Source: Thermococcus sp. M36 (GTDB taxonomy: Archaea > Methanobacteriota_B > Thermococci > Thermococcales > Thermococcaceae). Taken from it: a stretch of DNA of 64,000 nt. The stretch lies in the NCBI RefSeq assembly GCF_012027355.1, contig NZ_SNUH01000002.1, positions 379,991-443,990 of the forward strand, given 5' to 3'. Below, one piece after another: positions 1 through 9,341 of the stretch. Numbering within the stretch: the stretch's first letter is position 1; each line of letters starts with the position of its first letter. The position numbers and the translations under genes are program-made. The notes under the pieces are model-generated. The model searched no databases. It saw only the letters and a list, made by a program, of their open reading frames with translations, and was not told the DNA's origin.

Positions 1-119
1 CCAAACTGGCAATGGAAACACCAGGATTGGACGGTCTCCTAGCCATGGCACCGATTGAAGCGAACGAGGACACAATAAGGGCAATCTATAAAGACTCCCT
101 CTATCCACTGAGCGAGTGA
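1..119 (+). CDS. C-terminal end of an unidentified protein (partial)
   Basis: The frame starting at base 3 is open from the window edge to a TGA at 117-119 and encodes about 38 residues ending in YPLSE. The stretch has normal Thermococcus codon use and is followed by a terminator-like hairpin and the convergent pheS gene, so it is most likely the true 3' end of a gene lying mainly outside the window. The fragment is too short for me to recognise a family. Confidence 0.55.
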   Translation, partial: KLAMETPGLDGLLAMAPIEANEDTIRAIYKDSLYPLSE

Positions 120-149
120 TTTTCTTCCCTTTTATTTTGCAGTCTATTC

Positions 150-170
150 TTATCTCTTTACAAGAGATAA
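150..170. terminator. Inverted repeat between convergent genes, likely bidirectional terminator
   Basis: A 9-base stem (TTATCTCTT / AAGAGATAA) with a 3-base loop lies between the stop of the partial plus-strand gene and the stop of pheS on the minus strand, next to T-rich runs at 120-138. Its position between two converging genes suggests transcription termination in both directions. This is inferred from position and sequence only. Confidence 0.5.
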
Positions 171-185
171 AGAGAGAAAAGCGCT

Positions 186-1691
186 CTACCACACAAGCTT
201 TGCTTCTCTCAACCAGCGCAGGTCATAGCTGAATAGGTAGCGGATGTCGTCTATTCCGAGCTTGAACATGGCCAGCCTGTCGATTCCGATTCCCCACGCT
301 ATGACTGGTGCGTCGATTCCTAACGCTTTTGTCATCTCCTCCCGGAAGATTCCGGCACCGCCGAACTCCACCCAGCCGAGCTCCGGGTGGTAGGCGCTCA
401 TCTGGACACTGGGTTCAGTGAACGGGTAGTAGTCAGGCAGAAACTTGACCTTTTTGGCCCCTGCTATCTCGACGGCAAAACGCTTGAGTATGCCAAGGAG
501 GTGCCTGAAGGTAAGATCCTCACCGACGACAAAGCCGTCAATCTGGTTGAACTCGATGAGGTGCGTCCTGTCAAGGACGTCTGGACGGAAAACGCGCTGT
601 ATCGTGAAGTACTTGCCGGGTATCTCGACGCCCCCGGCAAGCTGTCTCGCGTCGAGGGCGGTTCCGTGCGCCCTCGGCATGAGGAGCATCGCCCTCTCCG
701 GAGACCAGACGTAACCCCATCCCCTTGAACCGGTGTCTCCGCCGTGCTCGTGGGCGGCTTTAACCCTGGCGACGAGCTCCTCCGCCGGCAGGTGGCCACT
801 CTTCGGATACTTGAGTTGGTAGGTGTCCGTCCACTCCCTCGCAGGGTGGTTCTGGGGCTGGAAGAGTGCATCGAAGTTCCAGAACTGGGTCTCGATAAGG
901 CTGTCAACGGTCATCTCTATGAAGCCCATCTCGATGAGCCTTCTCCGTATCTTGTCGAGGAAGGCCCTGTACGGCTGCTTTTTGCCGGGGTATACCCTCC
1001 TCACGGGGGCTTTTATGTCGAACTTCCTGAATTCGACCTCACGCCACTTCCCGGACTTGATGAGCTCCGGCGTGAGGACGGAAACTTCCCTCTTCAGCTC
1101 GATGCCCCGCTTTACGAGCTCCTCTCCGGCGGGGGTTATCTCCACTAGACGCTCCGTGACGGTGTCCTCTTCGGCTATCTTTCTCCTTTTGAGCTCCTTG
1201 ACCGGGACGAGCTTCTCAATCTCGCTGAGCGGGACGATTTTCCTCTCCGCAAGGAGCCTAAGGGCCCTATCTATCGGCCTCTCACCCGCACTGAGTCCCT
1301 TCTCGGTTATTTCCAGAACGAGCCTGCCCTCTTCCTTCCCTACGTTCACCCAGCCCTCCCTTCTGAGCAGGCCGACGATGGGCTTGAGCTCGTCCTCGTT
1401 GAGGACAGAGGAGAGGTCTTCGAGGGTCGCCTTTCCCTTCTCCTTCAGGACTTTGAGGGCCCTCCACTCGGGGAGGCCAATTTCAGCGTACTTCCTGCCG
1501 GTCTCGGTGAGAACCGCAACCTTCTCGCTCCTCTCATGCAGTTTGGCCAGCCCCTTGGCCTGAAGCCCGAGGACGGCACGCATTACAGCGACCTGGTCAA
1601 GGCCAATTCTATCCACAAGGTCCTTGAACCCAGCTTTCTTAACCTCGTTGAGCTTTATGAGCGTCAGCTTTTCCTGATAGCTCAGTTCCAT
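186..1691 (-). CDS. pheS: Phenylalanyl-tRNA synthetase alpha subunit
   Basis: This is the 501-residue catalytic alpha subunit of the (alpha-beta)2 phenylalanyl-tRNA synthetase, which charges tRNA-Phe in the cytoplasm. The first 200 or so residues are winged-helix-like repeats typical of archaeal and eukaryotic PheS. The class II core follows: motif 2 around [18 protein letters not shown] (near residue 365) and motif 3 around [10 protein letters not shown] close to the C-terminus. The ATG at 1691 is preceded by GGGAGGTGACACT, a strong ribosome site. A weak TATA-like element near 1725 in the 90-bp gap suggests transcription separate from tdh upstream. pheT is not adjacent on either side within the window. 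Confidence 0.97.
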   Translation of the reverse strand: MELSYQEKLTLIKLNEVKKAGFKDLVDRIGLDQVAVMRAVLGLQAKGLAKLHERSEKVAVLTETGRKYAEIGLPEWRALKVLKEKGKATLEDLSSVLNEDELKPIVGLLRREGWVNVGKEEGRLVLEITEKGLSAGERPIDRALRLLAERKIVPLSEIEKLVPVKELKRRKIAEEDTVTERLVEITPAGEELVKRGIELKREVSVLTPELIKSGKWREVEFRKFDIKAPVRRVYPGKKQPYRAFLDKIRRRLIEMGFIEMTVDSLIETQFWNFDALFQPQNHPAREWTDTYQLKYPKSGHLPAEELVARVKAAHEHGGDTGSRGWGYVWSPERAMLLMPRAHGTALDARQLAGGVEIPGKYFTIQRVFRPDVLDRTHLIEFNQIDGFVVGEDLTFRHLLGILKRFAVEIAGAKKVKFLPDYYPFTEPSVQMSAYHPELGWVEFGGAGIFREEMTKALGIDAPVIAWGIGIDRLAMFKLGIDDIRYLFSYDLRWLREAKLVW

Positions 1692-1781
1692 AGTGTCACC
1701 TCCCGGTGTGAGTGGGTAGGAGAACTTAAGAGAATTGCGGTGCCGGGAGAGCCATGGAAGGAGGAAAAAGGGAAAAAATCC

Positions 1782-2834
1782 TCACCCCTTGTGCGGGAAG
1801 AAGACGACCTTACCTGTCTTTCCTGCCCTCATCAGCTCGAAGGCTTCCTCGAACTTGTCGAAGCCCTTATACTTGTGGGTGATTATCGGGTCGAGGTTGA
1901 GCTTGCCGCTCTGGATGAGGCTCGAAACAGTGTACCATGTCTCCCAGAGGTGCCTGCCCGTTATGCCGTGAACCTCAAGGGCCTTGAATATCACGAGGTT
2001 GTTGAAGTCGAGGGGGACGTCACGCGGGAAGAGGCCGAGCAGGGAGACCCTCCCCCCTGGGGTTGTTGCAGTCAGACCCTGCTCAAGTGCCTTAGGGGCA
2101 CCACTGAATTCGAGGAAAACCTCAACGCCCGCCCCGTCGGTTATGTCCATGACGGCCTTGACCGGGTCCTCCTCAAATGGGTTGATGACGTAGTCAGCAC
2201 CGACCTTCTTGGCGAGCTTTCTCCTGAACTCGCTCGGCTCGGAAACGATGACAGGGTAAGCGCCGCTCGCCTTTGCAACGGCTATGCCAAGCAACCCGAG
2301 GGGGCCGGCACCGGTGATGAGGGTGCTCCTTCCTGCAATTGGGCCCGCAAGAACGGTATCGACTGCGTTGCCAAGAGGTTCTTGAAGGGTAGCGTACTCG
2401 GGCGGCATGTCCTTGGGGTTCTTCCAGGCGTTCTGGGCGGGGACTATAGCGTACTCGGCGAAGACACCATCCATATCGACACCGAATATCTTCGTGTTCT
2501 GACAGACGTGGTAGCGGTTGTGCCTGCATGCGTAGCACTTGCCGCAGACGATGTGGGTCTCGACGCTTATGTAGTCACCCTCTTGGAGGGTATCCACACC
2601 TGAGCCCACTTCTATTACCTCACCCGCAACCTCGTGCCCCATGATCTGGGGCGGCTTTATCCTGCTCTGGGCCCACTCGTTCCACTCGTAGATGTGGAGG
2701 TCAGTCCCGCAGATGCTGGTTGCGAGAACCTTTATGAGAACCTCCCCGGGACCGGGCTTCGGAACGTCGACCTCAACGAGCTCAGCACCGTAAGCGGGCC
2801 TAGTTTTTACAATAGCCGGCATCTTTTCGGCCAT
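1782..2834 (-). CDS. tdh: L-threonine 3-dehydrogenase
   Basis: A zinc-dependent, NAD-linked medium-chain dehydrogenase that oxidises L-threonine to 2-amino-3-ketobutyrate. The 350-residue protein shows the catalytic zinc region ([20 protein letters not shown]), the structural zinc cysteines (CGKCYACR...C) and the Rossmann motif GAGPLGLLG. It is very similar to characterised Thermococcus and Pyrococcus TDH and has the same length. The start at 2834 is preferred over 2843 because the GGAG site touches the upstream ATG but is about 9 bases from this one. A TATA element (GGTTTATATC on the minus strand, near 2886) lies upstream, back to back with the promoter of the next gene. Confidence 0.96.
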   Translation of the reverse strand: MAEKMPAIVKTRPAYGAELVEVDVPKPGPGEVLIKVLATSICGTDLHIYEWNEWAQSRIKPPQIMGHEVAGEVIEVGSGVDTLQEGDYISVETHIVCGKCYACRHNRYHVCQNTKIFGVDMDGVFAEYAIVPAQNAWKNPKDMPPEYATLQEPLGNAVDTVLAGPIAGRSTLITGAGPLGLLGIAVAKASGAYPVIVSEPSEFRRKLAKKVGADYVINPFEEDPVKAVMDITDGAGVEVFLEFSGAPKALEQGLTATTPGGRVSLLGLFPRDVPLDFNNLVIFKALEVHGITGRHLWETWYTVSSLIQSGKLNLDPIITHKYKGFDKFEEAFELMRAGKTGKVVFFPHKG

Positions 2835-2969
2835 GGCAACCATCTCCTTAACCTTACAATCATTGTCTAAACGGGACGATGATATAAACCTTATCGTGAA
2901 CCGTTGCCCCGGACAGGATTGGAAAACCTTATATCCGGTTGGTGTTATTCATCCGTTGAGGGTTCTGAA

Positions 2970-3713
2970 ATGGCAGTGATAATAGTAACGGGTCGTGGCG
3001 GGGCTGGAAAAACCACTACCACCGCAAACCTGAGTACTTATCTGGCTATGAGGGAGTATCGGGTTTTAGCAGTTGATGGCGATCTGTACCTCCCCAACCT
3101 GGGATTCCATTTTGCGCTTGATACGGTGAAGTACACAATCCATTCCCTCCTGAAAAACCCCGACCTGGATCCAGAATGGGCGATATACAAACACCCCCAG
3201 ACCGGCGTCAACGTGATGCCCGGAAGCAGTCAGCTCCACGATGTTCTGGGGATATCACCCAAGAGGCTCGTTGATGTCTTGGAGAAGGTAAAATACAAGT
3301 TCGGAGTGGTGTTTGTTGATTCTCCCACAGGCATACCCTTCGACACACTCCCCACGTTCGAGGTAGCCAACTACCAGCTCATAGTTGTGGAGATCGAGAG
3401 ATCACCGATATACTCCTTCGAGAAGATGGTCGAAAACGAGATCGAAAAGCTGAAGGCCCTCGGGGAGAGGTACGGCCTCAACATAGGGGTCATCCTAAAC
3501 AAGGTTCGGGAATCGGAGAGTATAGTTGACAAAATAATAGAAGTGGTTGAGGAGGACATGGGGGTGCCTGTTCTCGGCTGGATACCCCATGATTACACCG
3601 TCCCCGAGTCCATAAACGCCGGTGTACCCGTGATCAAATACTCCCCAAGGAGTGACGCCGCGGTGGCGTTTCGGGAAACGGGGGAAGTCCTCGAAGAGTG
3701 GATATTCGGCTGA
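2970..3713 (+). CDS. MinD/ParA-family P-loop ATPase
   Basis: A 247-residue member of the MinD/ParA/Mrp class of deviant Walker A ATPases. The N-terminus carries GRGGAGKTTTT, switch II is the VFVDSPTG segment near residue 117, and NKVRE matches the NKxD-type nucleotide-base motif. Archaea encode several MinD paralogues with mostly unknown cargo, so the partner is not predictable here. The start at 2970 follows GAGGG at a good distance and lies about 14 bases after the start point predicted from the TATA box (CCTTATATCC near 2930). The in-frame extension back to 2904 would run through that promoter, so I reject it. hmgA begins 17 bases downstream and may be cotranscribed. Confidence 0.85.
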   Translation: MAVIIVTGRGGAGKTTTTANLSTYLAMREYRVLAVDGDLYLPNLGFHFALDTVKYTIHSLLKNPDLDPEWAIYKHPQTGVNVMPGSSQLHDVLGISPKRLVDVLEKVKYKFGVVFVDSPTGIPFDTLPTFEVANYQLIVVEIERSPIYSFEKMVENEIEKLKALGERYGLNIGVILNKVRESESIVDKIIEVVEEDMGVPVLGWIPHDYTVPESINAGVPVIKYSPRSDAAVAFRETGEVLEEWIFG

Positions 3714-3730
3714 TTCTTGGAGGGATCATC

Positions 3731-4957
3731 ATGAACGTCGAAGAGCTTGTTGAAAAGGTTGCAAACGGGGAGATTAAACTCCACCAGGTCGAAAAGTACA
3801 CGAACGGTGACAAGAGGCTAGCCACTGAAATAAGGAGAAAGGCACTTGAAAAGAAGCTTGGGGTCAGCCTTGAGAACATCGGCCACTACTCCATCGACCC
3901 CAACAGGTTGATAGGCAAGAACATCGAGAACATGATAGGCGTCGTCCAGATACCGATGGGCGTCGCTGGACCGCTTAAAATCAACGGCGAGTACGCTAAG
4001 GGCGAGTTCTACATACCGCTCGCGACCACCGAGGGCGCGCTCGTTGCTTCCGTAAACAGGGGTTGCTCAGCCCTCACAGAAGCTGGGGGAGTCAAGACCA
4101 CTATCATAGATGACAAGATGACCCGCGCGCCGCTCCTCAAGTGCCCTGACGCGAGGAGGGCAAAGGAAGTCGCCGAGTGGGTGAGGGAGAACATTGAGTA
4201 CCTCCAGGAAAAGGCCGTTAGCAAGGTCACCAGACATGGAAAGCTGCGCGACGTTAAGCCGTACATAGTTGGCAACAACCTCTACCTCCGCTTCGAGTTC
4301 GAGACCGGCGATGCCATGGGCATGAACATGGTGACGATATCGAGCGAGGAGATAATGAAGGTCATCGAGGAGGAGTTCCCGGACGTGAAGTATCTCGCCC
4401 TCTCAGGCAACCTCTGCGTCGACAAGAAGCCCAACGCCATGAACTTCATCAACGGAAGAGGAAAGACCGTCATAGCCGAGGCTGTAATCCCGAGGGAGAT
4501 TGTGGAGAAAAAGCTGAAGACGACGCCGGAGCTCATAGCTGAGGTTAACTACAGGAAAAACCTCGTAGGTTCGGCTCAGGCAGGTTCCTACGGCTTCAAC
4601 GCTCACTTTGGCAACATCGTTGGTGCAATATTCCTCGCAACCGGTCAGGACGAGGCGCAGATTACCGAAGGCTCACATGGCATAACCCTCGCCGAGGTCA
4701 CCCCCGAGGGAGACCTCTACATCAGCGTAACCATGCCGAGCTTGGAGATTGGAACGGTCGGTGGCGGAACGAGGGTTCCAACCCAGAGGGAAGCGCTCTC
4801 AATAATGGGCGTCGCCGGCGGTGGAGAACCAGCAGGCACGAACGCCAGGAAGTTCGCGGAGATAATCGCCGGCGCAGTTTTGGCTGGGGAGCTCTCCTTG
4901 TTAGCGGCGATAGCGGCAAAGCATCTGGCAAAAGCCCACGCCGAGCTGGGGCGTTAG
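3731..4957 (+). CDS. hmgA: 3-hydroxy-3-methylglutaryl-CoA reductase
   Basis: Reduces HMG-CoA to mevalonate, the committed step toward isoprenoid ether lipids. The 408-residue protein has the expected archaeal length. The catalytic Glu is in the ATTEGALVASVNRG region, the Lys in DKKPNAMNFINGRGK, the Asp in TGQDEAQ and the His in the C-terminal AAKHLAKAH segment. The ATG at 3731 is preceded by GGAGGG; the longer reading from 3698 overlaps the upstream gene and lacks a ribosome site. Its 3' end overlaps by 4 bases the convergent membrane-protein gene. Confidence 0.97.
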   Translation: MNVEELVEKVANGEIKLHQVEKYTNGDKRLATEIRRKALEKKLGVSLENIGHYSIDPNRLIGKNIENMIGVVQIPMGVAGPLKINGEYAKGEFYIPLATTEGALVASVNRGCSALTEAGGVKTTIIDDKMTRAPLLKCPDARRAKEVAEWVRENIEYLQEKAVSKVTRHGKLRDVKPYIVGNNLYLRFEFETGDAMGMNMVTISSEEIMKVIEEEFPDVKYLALSGNLCVDKKPNAMNFINGRGKTVIAEAVIPREIVEKKLKTTPELIAEVNYRKNLVGSAQAGSYGFNAHFGNIVGAIFLATGQDEAQITEGSHGITLAEVTPEGDLYISVTMPSLEIGTVGGGTRVPTQREALSIMGVAGGGEPAGTNARKFAEIIAGAVLAGELSLLAAIAAKHLAKAHAELGR

Positions 4958-5604
4958 CTTCTTTTATTTCCTACTCTCCCAACTTTAATAACGAAGACCT
5001 TTGTGGACTGTTTCGCGCTTGATACAACTTCAACCCCTTTAAAGTAAAGCAATGAGAAGGGATAGTCAAGTACCAGATAAAGGAGAACCGTCAGAATGAT
5101 CATGATAATGAACTGAACCCAATAGCTCTCGAAATCCATTATTGTGGACAGAAAGAGGCTCCCAAAGAAGCTGGTGAGGAAGTTCAGCATGGAGCGGTGT
5201 TTATGCCTCGCTCCGCCGACCTTTCTCTCGTGTATTACCCTTAGAAGAGCAACCAGTCCCTCTTTTTTACGCAACCTGAAAGCTATGGTGAACTCCACCT
5301 CTGGAATGCCTTCAAGGTTTATCGGGACGTCAGACTCGATCAGGTAGAACGCACGGCTGAGCTCATCCCTCAGCTCTATCAACACCAGAAAATTCCCCCT
5401 CTCGTAGAGGGGCTCCGCAATACTTGTCAGCAGGTAAGTATCGGGCTCAAAGAGCACGGTATAACGCACCCTTTTGGATTCCAGGAGTTTATTAATGCGC
5501 CTCATACAATCCGAAAGAACCGCACACCTAACACGAATGTATGTGAAAGTCTTCCTCTGTGTCCAGATGTTAAGTGTTTCCTTAACACGTCTCTTGAAAC
5601 CCAT
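4954..5604 (-). CDS. Conserved membrane protein of unknown function
   Basis: A 216-residue protein I do not recognise. Residues 1-125 are soluble and basic. Two closely spaced hydrophobic segments (roughly residues 140-155 and 163-190) form a hairpin membrane anchor, and a short basic tail follows. The start at 5604 is chosen because a minus-strand TATA element (TTTTTAAACC, near 5630) places transcription start almost exactly on this ATG, giving a leaderless mRNA. The longer reading to 5655 would run through the promoter. The gene converges on hmgA with a 4-base overlap. Confidence 0.6.
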   Translation of the reverse strand: MGFKRRVKETLNIWTQRKTFTYIRVRCAVLSDCMRRINKLLESKRVRYTVLFEPDTYLLTSIAEPLYERGNFLVLIELRDELSRAFYLIESDVPINLEGIPEVEFTIAFRLRKKEGLVALLRVIHERKVGGARHKHRSMLNFLTSFFGSLFLSTIMDFESYWVQFIIMIILTVLLYLVLDYPFSLLYFKGVEVVSSAKQSTKVFVIKVGRVGNKRS

Positions 5605-5652
5605 CGGTAAAGGTACTCTTTGGGGTTTAAAAATGATGCTCCAGTCGGCAGG

Positions 5653-5666
5653 CATAATTTAAAAGC
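5653..5666 (+). promoter_or_regulatory. TATA element for the C/D box sRNA
   Basis: CATAATTTAAAAGC lies about 28 bases upstream of the GGG that opens the C/D box RNA, which is the normal archaeal TATA-to-start distance. There is no protein-coding start downstream on this strand. The element therefore supports an independent RNA gene in this interval. Confidence 0.55.
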
Positions 5667-5689
5667 TCTGACATTGCAGAAGTAACCTC

Positions 5690-5748
5690 GGGGATGATGA
5701 CTATTTCCCTCACTCTGACAAGTGATGAGGAGCCGATGCTCTGACCCT
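5690..5748 (+). ncRNA. C/D box guide RNA (sRNA, 2'-O-methylation guide)
   Basis: The interval between two minus-strand genes contains every element of an archaeal C/D box sRNA in order: box C ATGATGA (5694-5700), a 14-nt guide, box D' CTGA (5715-5718), a 3-nt spacer, box C' GTGATGA (5722-5728), a 12-nt guide (5729-5740) and box D CTGA (5741-5744). A GGG/CCC terminal stem at 5691-5693 and 5745-5747 closes it. Spacer and guide lengths match the L7Ae/Nop5/fibrillarin box C/D RNP architecture. By the N+5 rule each guide would direct ribose methylation of the target base paired five positions upstream of its D box; I cannot name the target without aligning to rRNA and tRNA. Confidence 0.85.
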
Positions 5749-5780
5749 CTTAAAGCCCCCACAGAAGAAAAGAGAAAAGT

Positions 5781-7670
5781 TCAGCTGGAGATTTCCTGAA
5801 TCTTCTTCCTGACCAGAGCGCTGACGAGCTTTCCGTCGGCCCTGCCGCGGAGCTTCGCCATTGCCCTTCCCATTATCATGCCCATCGCGCCCATTCCCTT
5901 CGCTTTGATGACCTCGATGTTCTGATGGATAACCTCGTTGATTATCCTCTCGACCTCTTCCTCGCTGAGGAGCGTCAGTCCCTTCTCCTCGGCCACCTGA
6001 GCGGCGTTCTTGGCAGGGTTCTCCGCGAGCTCCTTGAATATCTCCTCGAAGGCTTCCTTGGCGATCTTTCCGCTCAAATAGAGGTCAAAGGCCTCCCTGA
6101 TGTGCTCGTCTGTGATGTTCTCTATAGGTACCTCTTTCTTGAGGCCCTTGAGGACAACCACCAGTACCGAGGCCGCGAGGGAGGGCTTGACACCTTTCTG
6201 GATGAGCTCCTCGAAGAGTTCATCGCGCTCGTCGTTCACGAGGGTTTCAGCGAGGCTCCTGTCTATCTTGTACTCTTTCACGAAGCGCTCAACCCTCTCC
6301 TGCGGGAGCTCGGGCAGGCTGGAGAGGATTTCCTTCTTCATCTCCGGAGTTATGAGTATGGGCGGTATGTCAGTCTCCGGGTACATCCTGGCCTTGCCGG
6401 GGAGCGGGCGCATGTACTGGGTGTTTCCGTCCGGTAAGGCCCTCCTCGTCTCCTCTGGGACGCCCTCAATGGCCTCTCTAGCGCGCTGGAGAACCTCGCG
6501 GAGGGCGTTCTTGGCGGTCTCCTCCTCTGCAGCGACCAGGACAAATGCATCTTCCTCCCGGAGTCCGAGTTTTTCGATAACTGCGTTAACCTCTAATTCG
6601 GTGATTCCATAATTTGGTAGTTCGTCGATGTGGAAGATGCCCCTGACGTACTTCTTGGCCCTGTCCGCCATTTCGGTGCCGAGCCTCCTGCCCGGCTGAA
6701 TCTCCCTGCCGATAAGCCCGCGGAACTTGGGGAGTTTAACGGCGAGAACCTTTCCGCCGCTCTTTATCGTCCGCGCGATTATCTTCGAGCCGGTGTTCTC
6801 GAAGATTTCGGTGACGTCGTGGAATTCTTCCTTTATGTCCTCGGGCTTGACGCCCCTCTCGCGGAGCTCTTCGCGTATCTTGAGCAGATTTACCTGCCTC
6901 TCAACTTCCCTCTCGATGATGATGGGTATCATGTCAAGCTCCTGGACGCCCTTTATCTCGACCCTCGCGCCACCCCTGATCGAGACGTTGAGATCCTGCC
7001 TTATCGTTCCTAGACCTCTTTTCACCTTCCTCGTGGCCCTCAGTGCGTCGCCTATGAACTTAGCGACGACCTTAGCCTGCTCCGGGTGGTGAATGTCGGG
7101 GGTGGTGCTTATCTCCACCAGTGGGATTCCGAGGCGGTCGAGGCGGTAGATTACCTCCTTCTCCTTCCTCTCAACGATTCTGCACGCGTCCTCCTCAAGG
7201 CAGACCGTTGGGATGCCAACGCTTCCCCACGGGGTGTCAACCTTCCCATCCATGGCGACTATCGCAGTCCTCTGGAAGCCCGAAACATTCGAGCCGTCAA
7301 TGACTATCTTCCTCATGAAGTGGACTTCATCAACTGGCTTTGCGTTCAGGAGGTAGGCTATCTGGAGGGCCACTTCAAGTGCCTCGCGATCCGGCCCCCT
7401 CGGCGGCTCCTCGTCCATATAGACCAAGTCAGCAAGCTCGTAGCTACCCTCATAAATGTACTTTTTCCCCTTCTTAAACTCCTCAAGTGCAGCCGGGTCT
7501 ACCTCCCCGAGCTCGCTCATGGTGGGCCTCAGACGCCTCTCGAAGGTGAAGTCCACACCCTCGGCAAGCTCGCTCGGAACGGGTGAAAACAGCTTCCTTG
7601 TGTCAAGCTGTCTGTGAATCTCAAGACCTACCTTGAGGCCGAGTTCCTTGTAGTCAAACTTCTCCGCCAT
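5781..7670 (-). CDS. gatE: Glutamyl-tRNA(Gln) amidotransferase subunit E
   Basis: With GatD it forms the archaea-specific GatDE amidotransferase, which converts Glu-tRNA(Gln) to Gln-tRNA(Gln). The 629-residue protein has the GatB/E catalytic cradle at the N-terminus ([10 protein letters not shown], then the EEPPRGP region), an inserted GAD-type domain in the middle, and the C-terminal YqeY-like tail containing [17 protein letters not shown]. The ATG at 7670 follows GAGGTGATGGAG. The GTG at 7679 and ATG at 7676 sit inside that ribosome site and are less likely. It follows gatD with only a few bases between stop and start, so the two subunits are translationally coupled. Confidence 0.97.
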   Translation of the reverse strand: MAEKFDYKELGLKVGLEIHRQLDTRKLFSPVPSELAEGVDFTFERRLRPTMSELGEVDPAALEEFKKGKKYIYEGSYELADLVYMDEEPPRGPDREALEVALQIAYLLNAKPVDEVHFMRKIVIDGSNVSGFQRTAIVAMDGKVDTPWGSVGIPTVCLEEDACRIVERKEKEVIYRLDRLGIPLVEISTTPDIHHPEQAKVVAKFIGDALRATRKVKRGLGTIRQDLNVSIRGGARVEIKGVQELDMIPIIIEREVERQVNLLKIREELRERGVKPEDIKEEFHDVTEIFENTGSKIIARTIKSGGKVLAVKLPKFRGLIGREIQPGRRLGTEMADRAKKYVRGIFHIDELPNYGITELEVNAVIEKLGLREEDAFVLVAAEEETAKNALREVLQRAREAIEGVPEETRRALPDGNTQYMRPLPGKARMYPETDIPPILITPEMKKEILSSLPELPQERVERFVKEYKIDRSLAETLVNDERDELFEELIQKGVKPSLAASVLVVVLKGLKKEVPIENITDEHIREAFDLYLSGKIAKEAFEEIFKELAENPAKNAAQVAEEKGLTLLSEEEVERIINEVIHQNIEVIKAKGMGAMGMIMGRAMAKLRGRADGKLVSALVRKKIQEISS

Positions 7671-7675
7671 CTCCA

Positions 7676-8992
7676 TCACCTCAGGAACGTGTCAAACCTC
7701 GTGTAGGGTGTTATCTCGCCGGCGTAGTTCCTCAGCATCATCTCACGGACTTCACTCAGCTCCCCTGTGTGTCCGAGCACCCACATGAGCTTGACGTAGG
7801 CCGTCTCGGGAAGCATGTCCTCGCACGGTATCGCCCCCGCCTTCAGGAGCTTTCTGCCGTTGGAGTAGACATTGAGGTTCACCCTGCCGTAAAGGCACTG
7901 ACTTGTAACGCAGACCGCCATACCCTCCTCAACAGCCCTCTCTACGTGGGGTATGAAGTCCTGGGGGACGTGACCGAGGCCGGTTCCCTCTATGACCACA
8001 CCCTTGTAGCCCTTGTCCACAAGGAAGTCGAGAAGTTCACCGCTGACCCCGGGGTATATCTTGAGCATGGCCACCTTTTCCTCCATCTTGCCGTCAACCC
8101 AGACCTCGCCCCCGTTCCTTCTCCTGTAGTCGCTTCTGAGGAGCTCCACCCTGTCAGGCCACACCCTAGCTATCGGGACGTCGTTAATACTCCTGAAGGC
8201 GTCCCTCCTGCTTGTGTGCATCTTCCTGACTTTAGTGCCGCGGTGTGCCAGGCAGTACGTATCGCTAGTCTCGCCGTGCATCACCACCATGACCTCTGCG
8301 ACATTACTTACCGCCATCCTCACCGCGCAGGTGAGGTTCATGGCGGAGTCGCTGCTCGGTCTGTCTGAACTCCTCTGGGCACCAACGAGGACGACGGGTT
8401 TGCCTAGGCCGCGGAGCATGAAGCTGAGTGCAGAGGCAGTGTACGCCATCGTGTCCGTCCCGTGGGCAATAACAACGCCGTCCTCCCCACCGTTGAGGGC
8501 CTTCGCCGTTTCCTCTGCAATTTTCACCCAGTATTCTGGCTTCATGTCCTCACTCAGTATGTTCATTATGAGCCTGGGCGTTACGTTGGCCATCTCAAAT
8601 ATTTCAGGTACAGCCTTGGCAAGCTCTTCGGCCGTAAAGGCCGGATGGACGGCGCCCGTTTTGTAGTCTATCCTACTAGCTATGGTTCCGCCGGTGCCAA
8701 GGATTGTGACGCCCGGGAGGCCCTCCCTCCGCGGGAGAACCTCCTTGAACGCCGTCTTGACACCCTCCCCCGCCTTTTCCAGAACCTCAACACTCTCTAT
8801 TGCGTCTATGAGAATTCCCACGTTGTAGCCGCTGTCAAGCTTTATGGTTACCGTTTTCCCCTCCGACAGCTCGTAGGGAGGCATGAGTATGCCCTCATAG
8901 GTCAGGATCTCCCCACCTTCCCTCTTCTTTATCCTGACAAGGTCGCCGACCCCAACGCCGTACTTCCTCATGAACTCCTCAACCTTTCCCAT
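7676..8992 (-). CDS. gatD: Glutamyl-tRNA(Gln) amidotransferase subunit D
   Basis: The glutaminase subunit of GatDE, which releases ammonia from glutamine for transfer through a tunnel to GatE. At 438 residues it matches characterised Pyrococcus GatD. An N-terminal SH3-like barrel of about 90 residues is followed by an L-asparaginase-type domain with both catalytic threonine motifs (GTGGTIAS and [10 protein letters not shown]) and the SSDSAMNL segment. The start at 8992 has GAGGTG at the right spacing; the GTG at 9001 overlaps that site. It lies directly downstream of the HTH/zinc-ribbon gene with a 10-base gap and directly upstream of gatE, forming one operon. Confidence 0.97.
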   Translation of the reverse strand: MGKVEEFMRKYGVGVGDLVRIKKREGGEILTYEGILMPPYELSEGKTVTIKLDSGYNVGILIDAIESVEVLEKAGEGVKTAFKEVLPRREGLPGVTILGTGGTIASRIDYKTGAVHPAFTAEELAKAVPEIFEMANVTPRLIMNILSEDMKPEYWVKIAEETAKALNGGEDGVVIAHGTDTMAYTASALSFMLRGLGKPVVLVGAQRSSDRPSSDSAMNLTCAVRMAVSNVAEVMVVMHGETSDTYCLAHRGTKVRKMHTSRRDAFRSINDVPIARVWPDRVELLRSDYRRRNGGEVWVDGKMEEKVAMLKIYPGVSGELLDFLVDKGYKGVVIEGTGLGHVPQDFIPHVERAVEEGMAVCVTSQCLYGRVNLNVYSNGRKLLKAGAIPCEDMLPETAYVKLMWVLGHTGELSEVREMMLRNYAGEITPYTRFDTFLR

Positions 8993-9002
8993 CTCCAACA
9001 CC

Positions 9003-9296
9003 TCATCTCGTTCCTATCTTAAACCGGGGTTCCTCTATCCATTCGGATCTGCACCTGGGACAGCGAGAGGGGATTTTTATTTCCGGCTTGAAAACGAACC
9101 CGCAGCTCCTGCATTCAGCCGGCTTGATTAGTAGAACCCTGCCTTCCCGCTTCAGGATTTTCTGCACCACCCTAAGCTCCTCGATCACGAGCCTCCTCGA
9201 CCCCTTACCCCGGAGATCAAGGGCAGAGGCTATCTCGCTCGGTGAATAGTCCCTCTCTTCCAAAAGCTTTATTATCCTGGCCCTTCGAGTCATCAT
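9003..9296 (-). CDS. Small HTH plus zinc-ribbon predicted transcriptional regulator
   Basis: A 97-residue protein with an N-terminal winged-helix segment (residues 1-55, RARIIKLLEERDYSPSEIA) and a C-terminal rubredoxin-like zinc ribbon (CRSCGF ... CPRCRS). This matches the archaeal family annotated as HTH followed by zinc ribbon (COG3357 type). Its DNA target is unknown. It heads the gatD-gatE operon and its divergent neighbour is pus10, 45 bases away, so local autoregulation of either direction is possible. The start could be 9296 or the adjacent ATG at 9293. Confidence 0.8.
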   Translation of the reverse strand: MMTRRARIIKLLEERDYSPSEIASALDLRGKGSRRLVIEELRVVQKILKREGRVLLIKPAECRSCGFVFKPEIKIPSRCPRCRSEWIEEPRFKIGTR

Positions 9297-9341
9297 CGGC
9301 CCTACTTCGGTCGGACCAATAAAAAGCTTTAGGGTGGGACA

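Noticed and set aside
1536-2603. 355-residue open frame antisense to pheS and tdh
   Set aside because: It crosses two well-defined genes on the other strand and has no recognisable domain or ribosome site.
2904-2969. N-terminal extension of the MinD-like protein
   Set aside because: It lies across the TATA box and predicted start point; the ATG at 2970 aligns with the family start.
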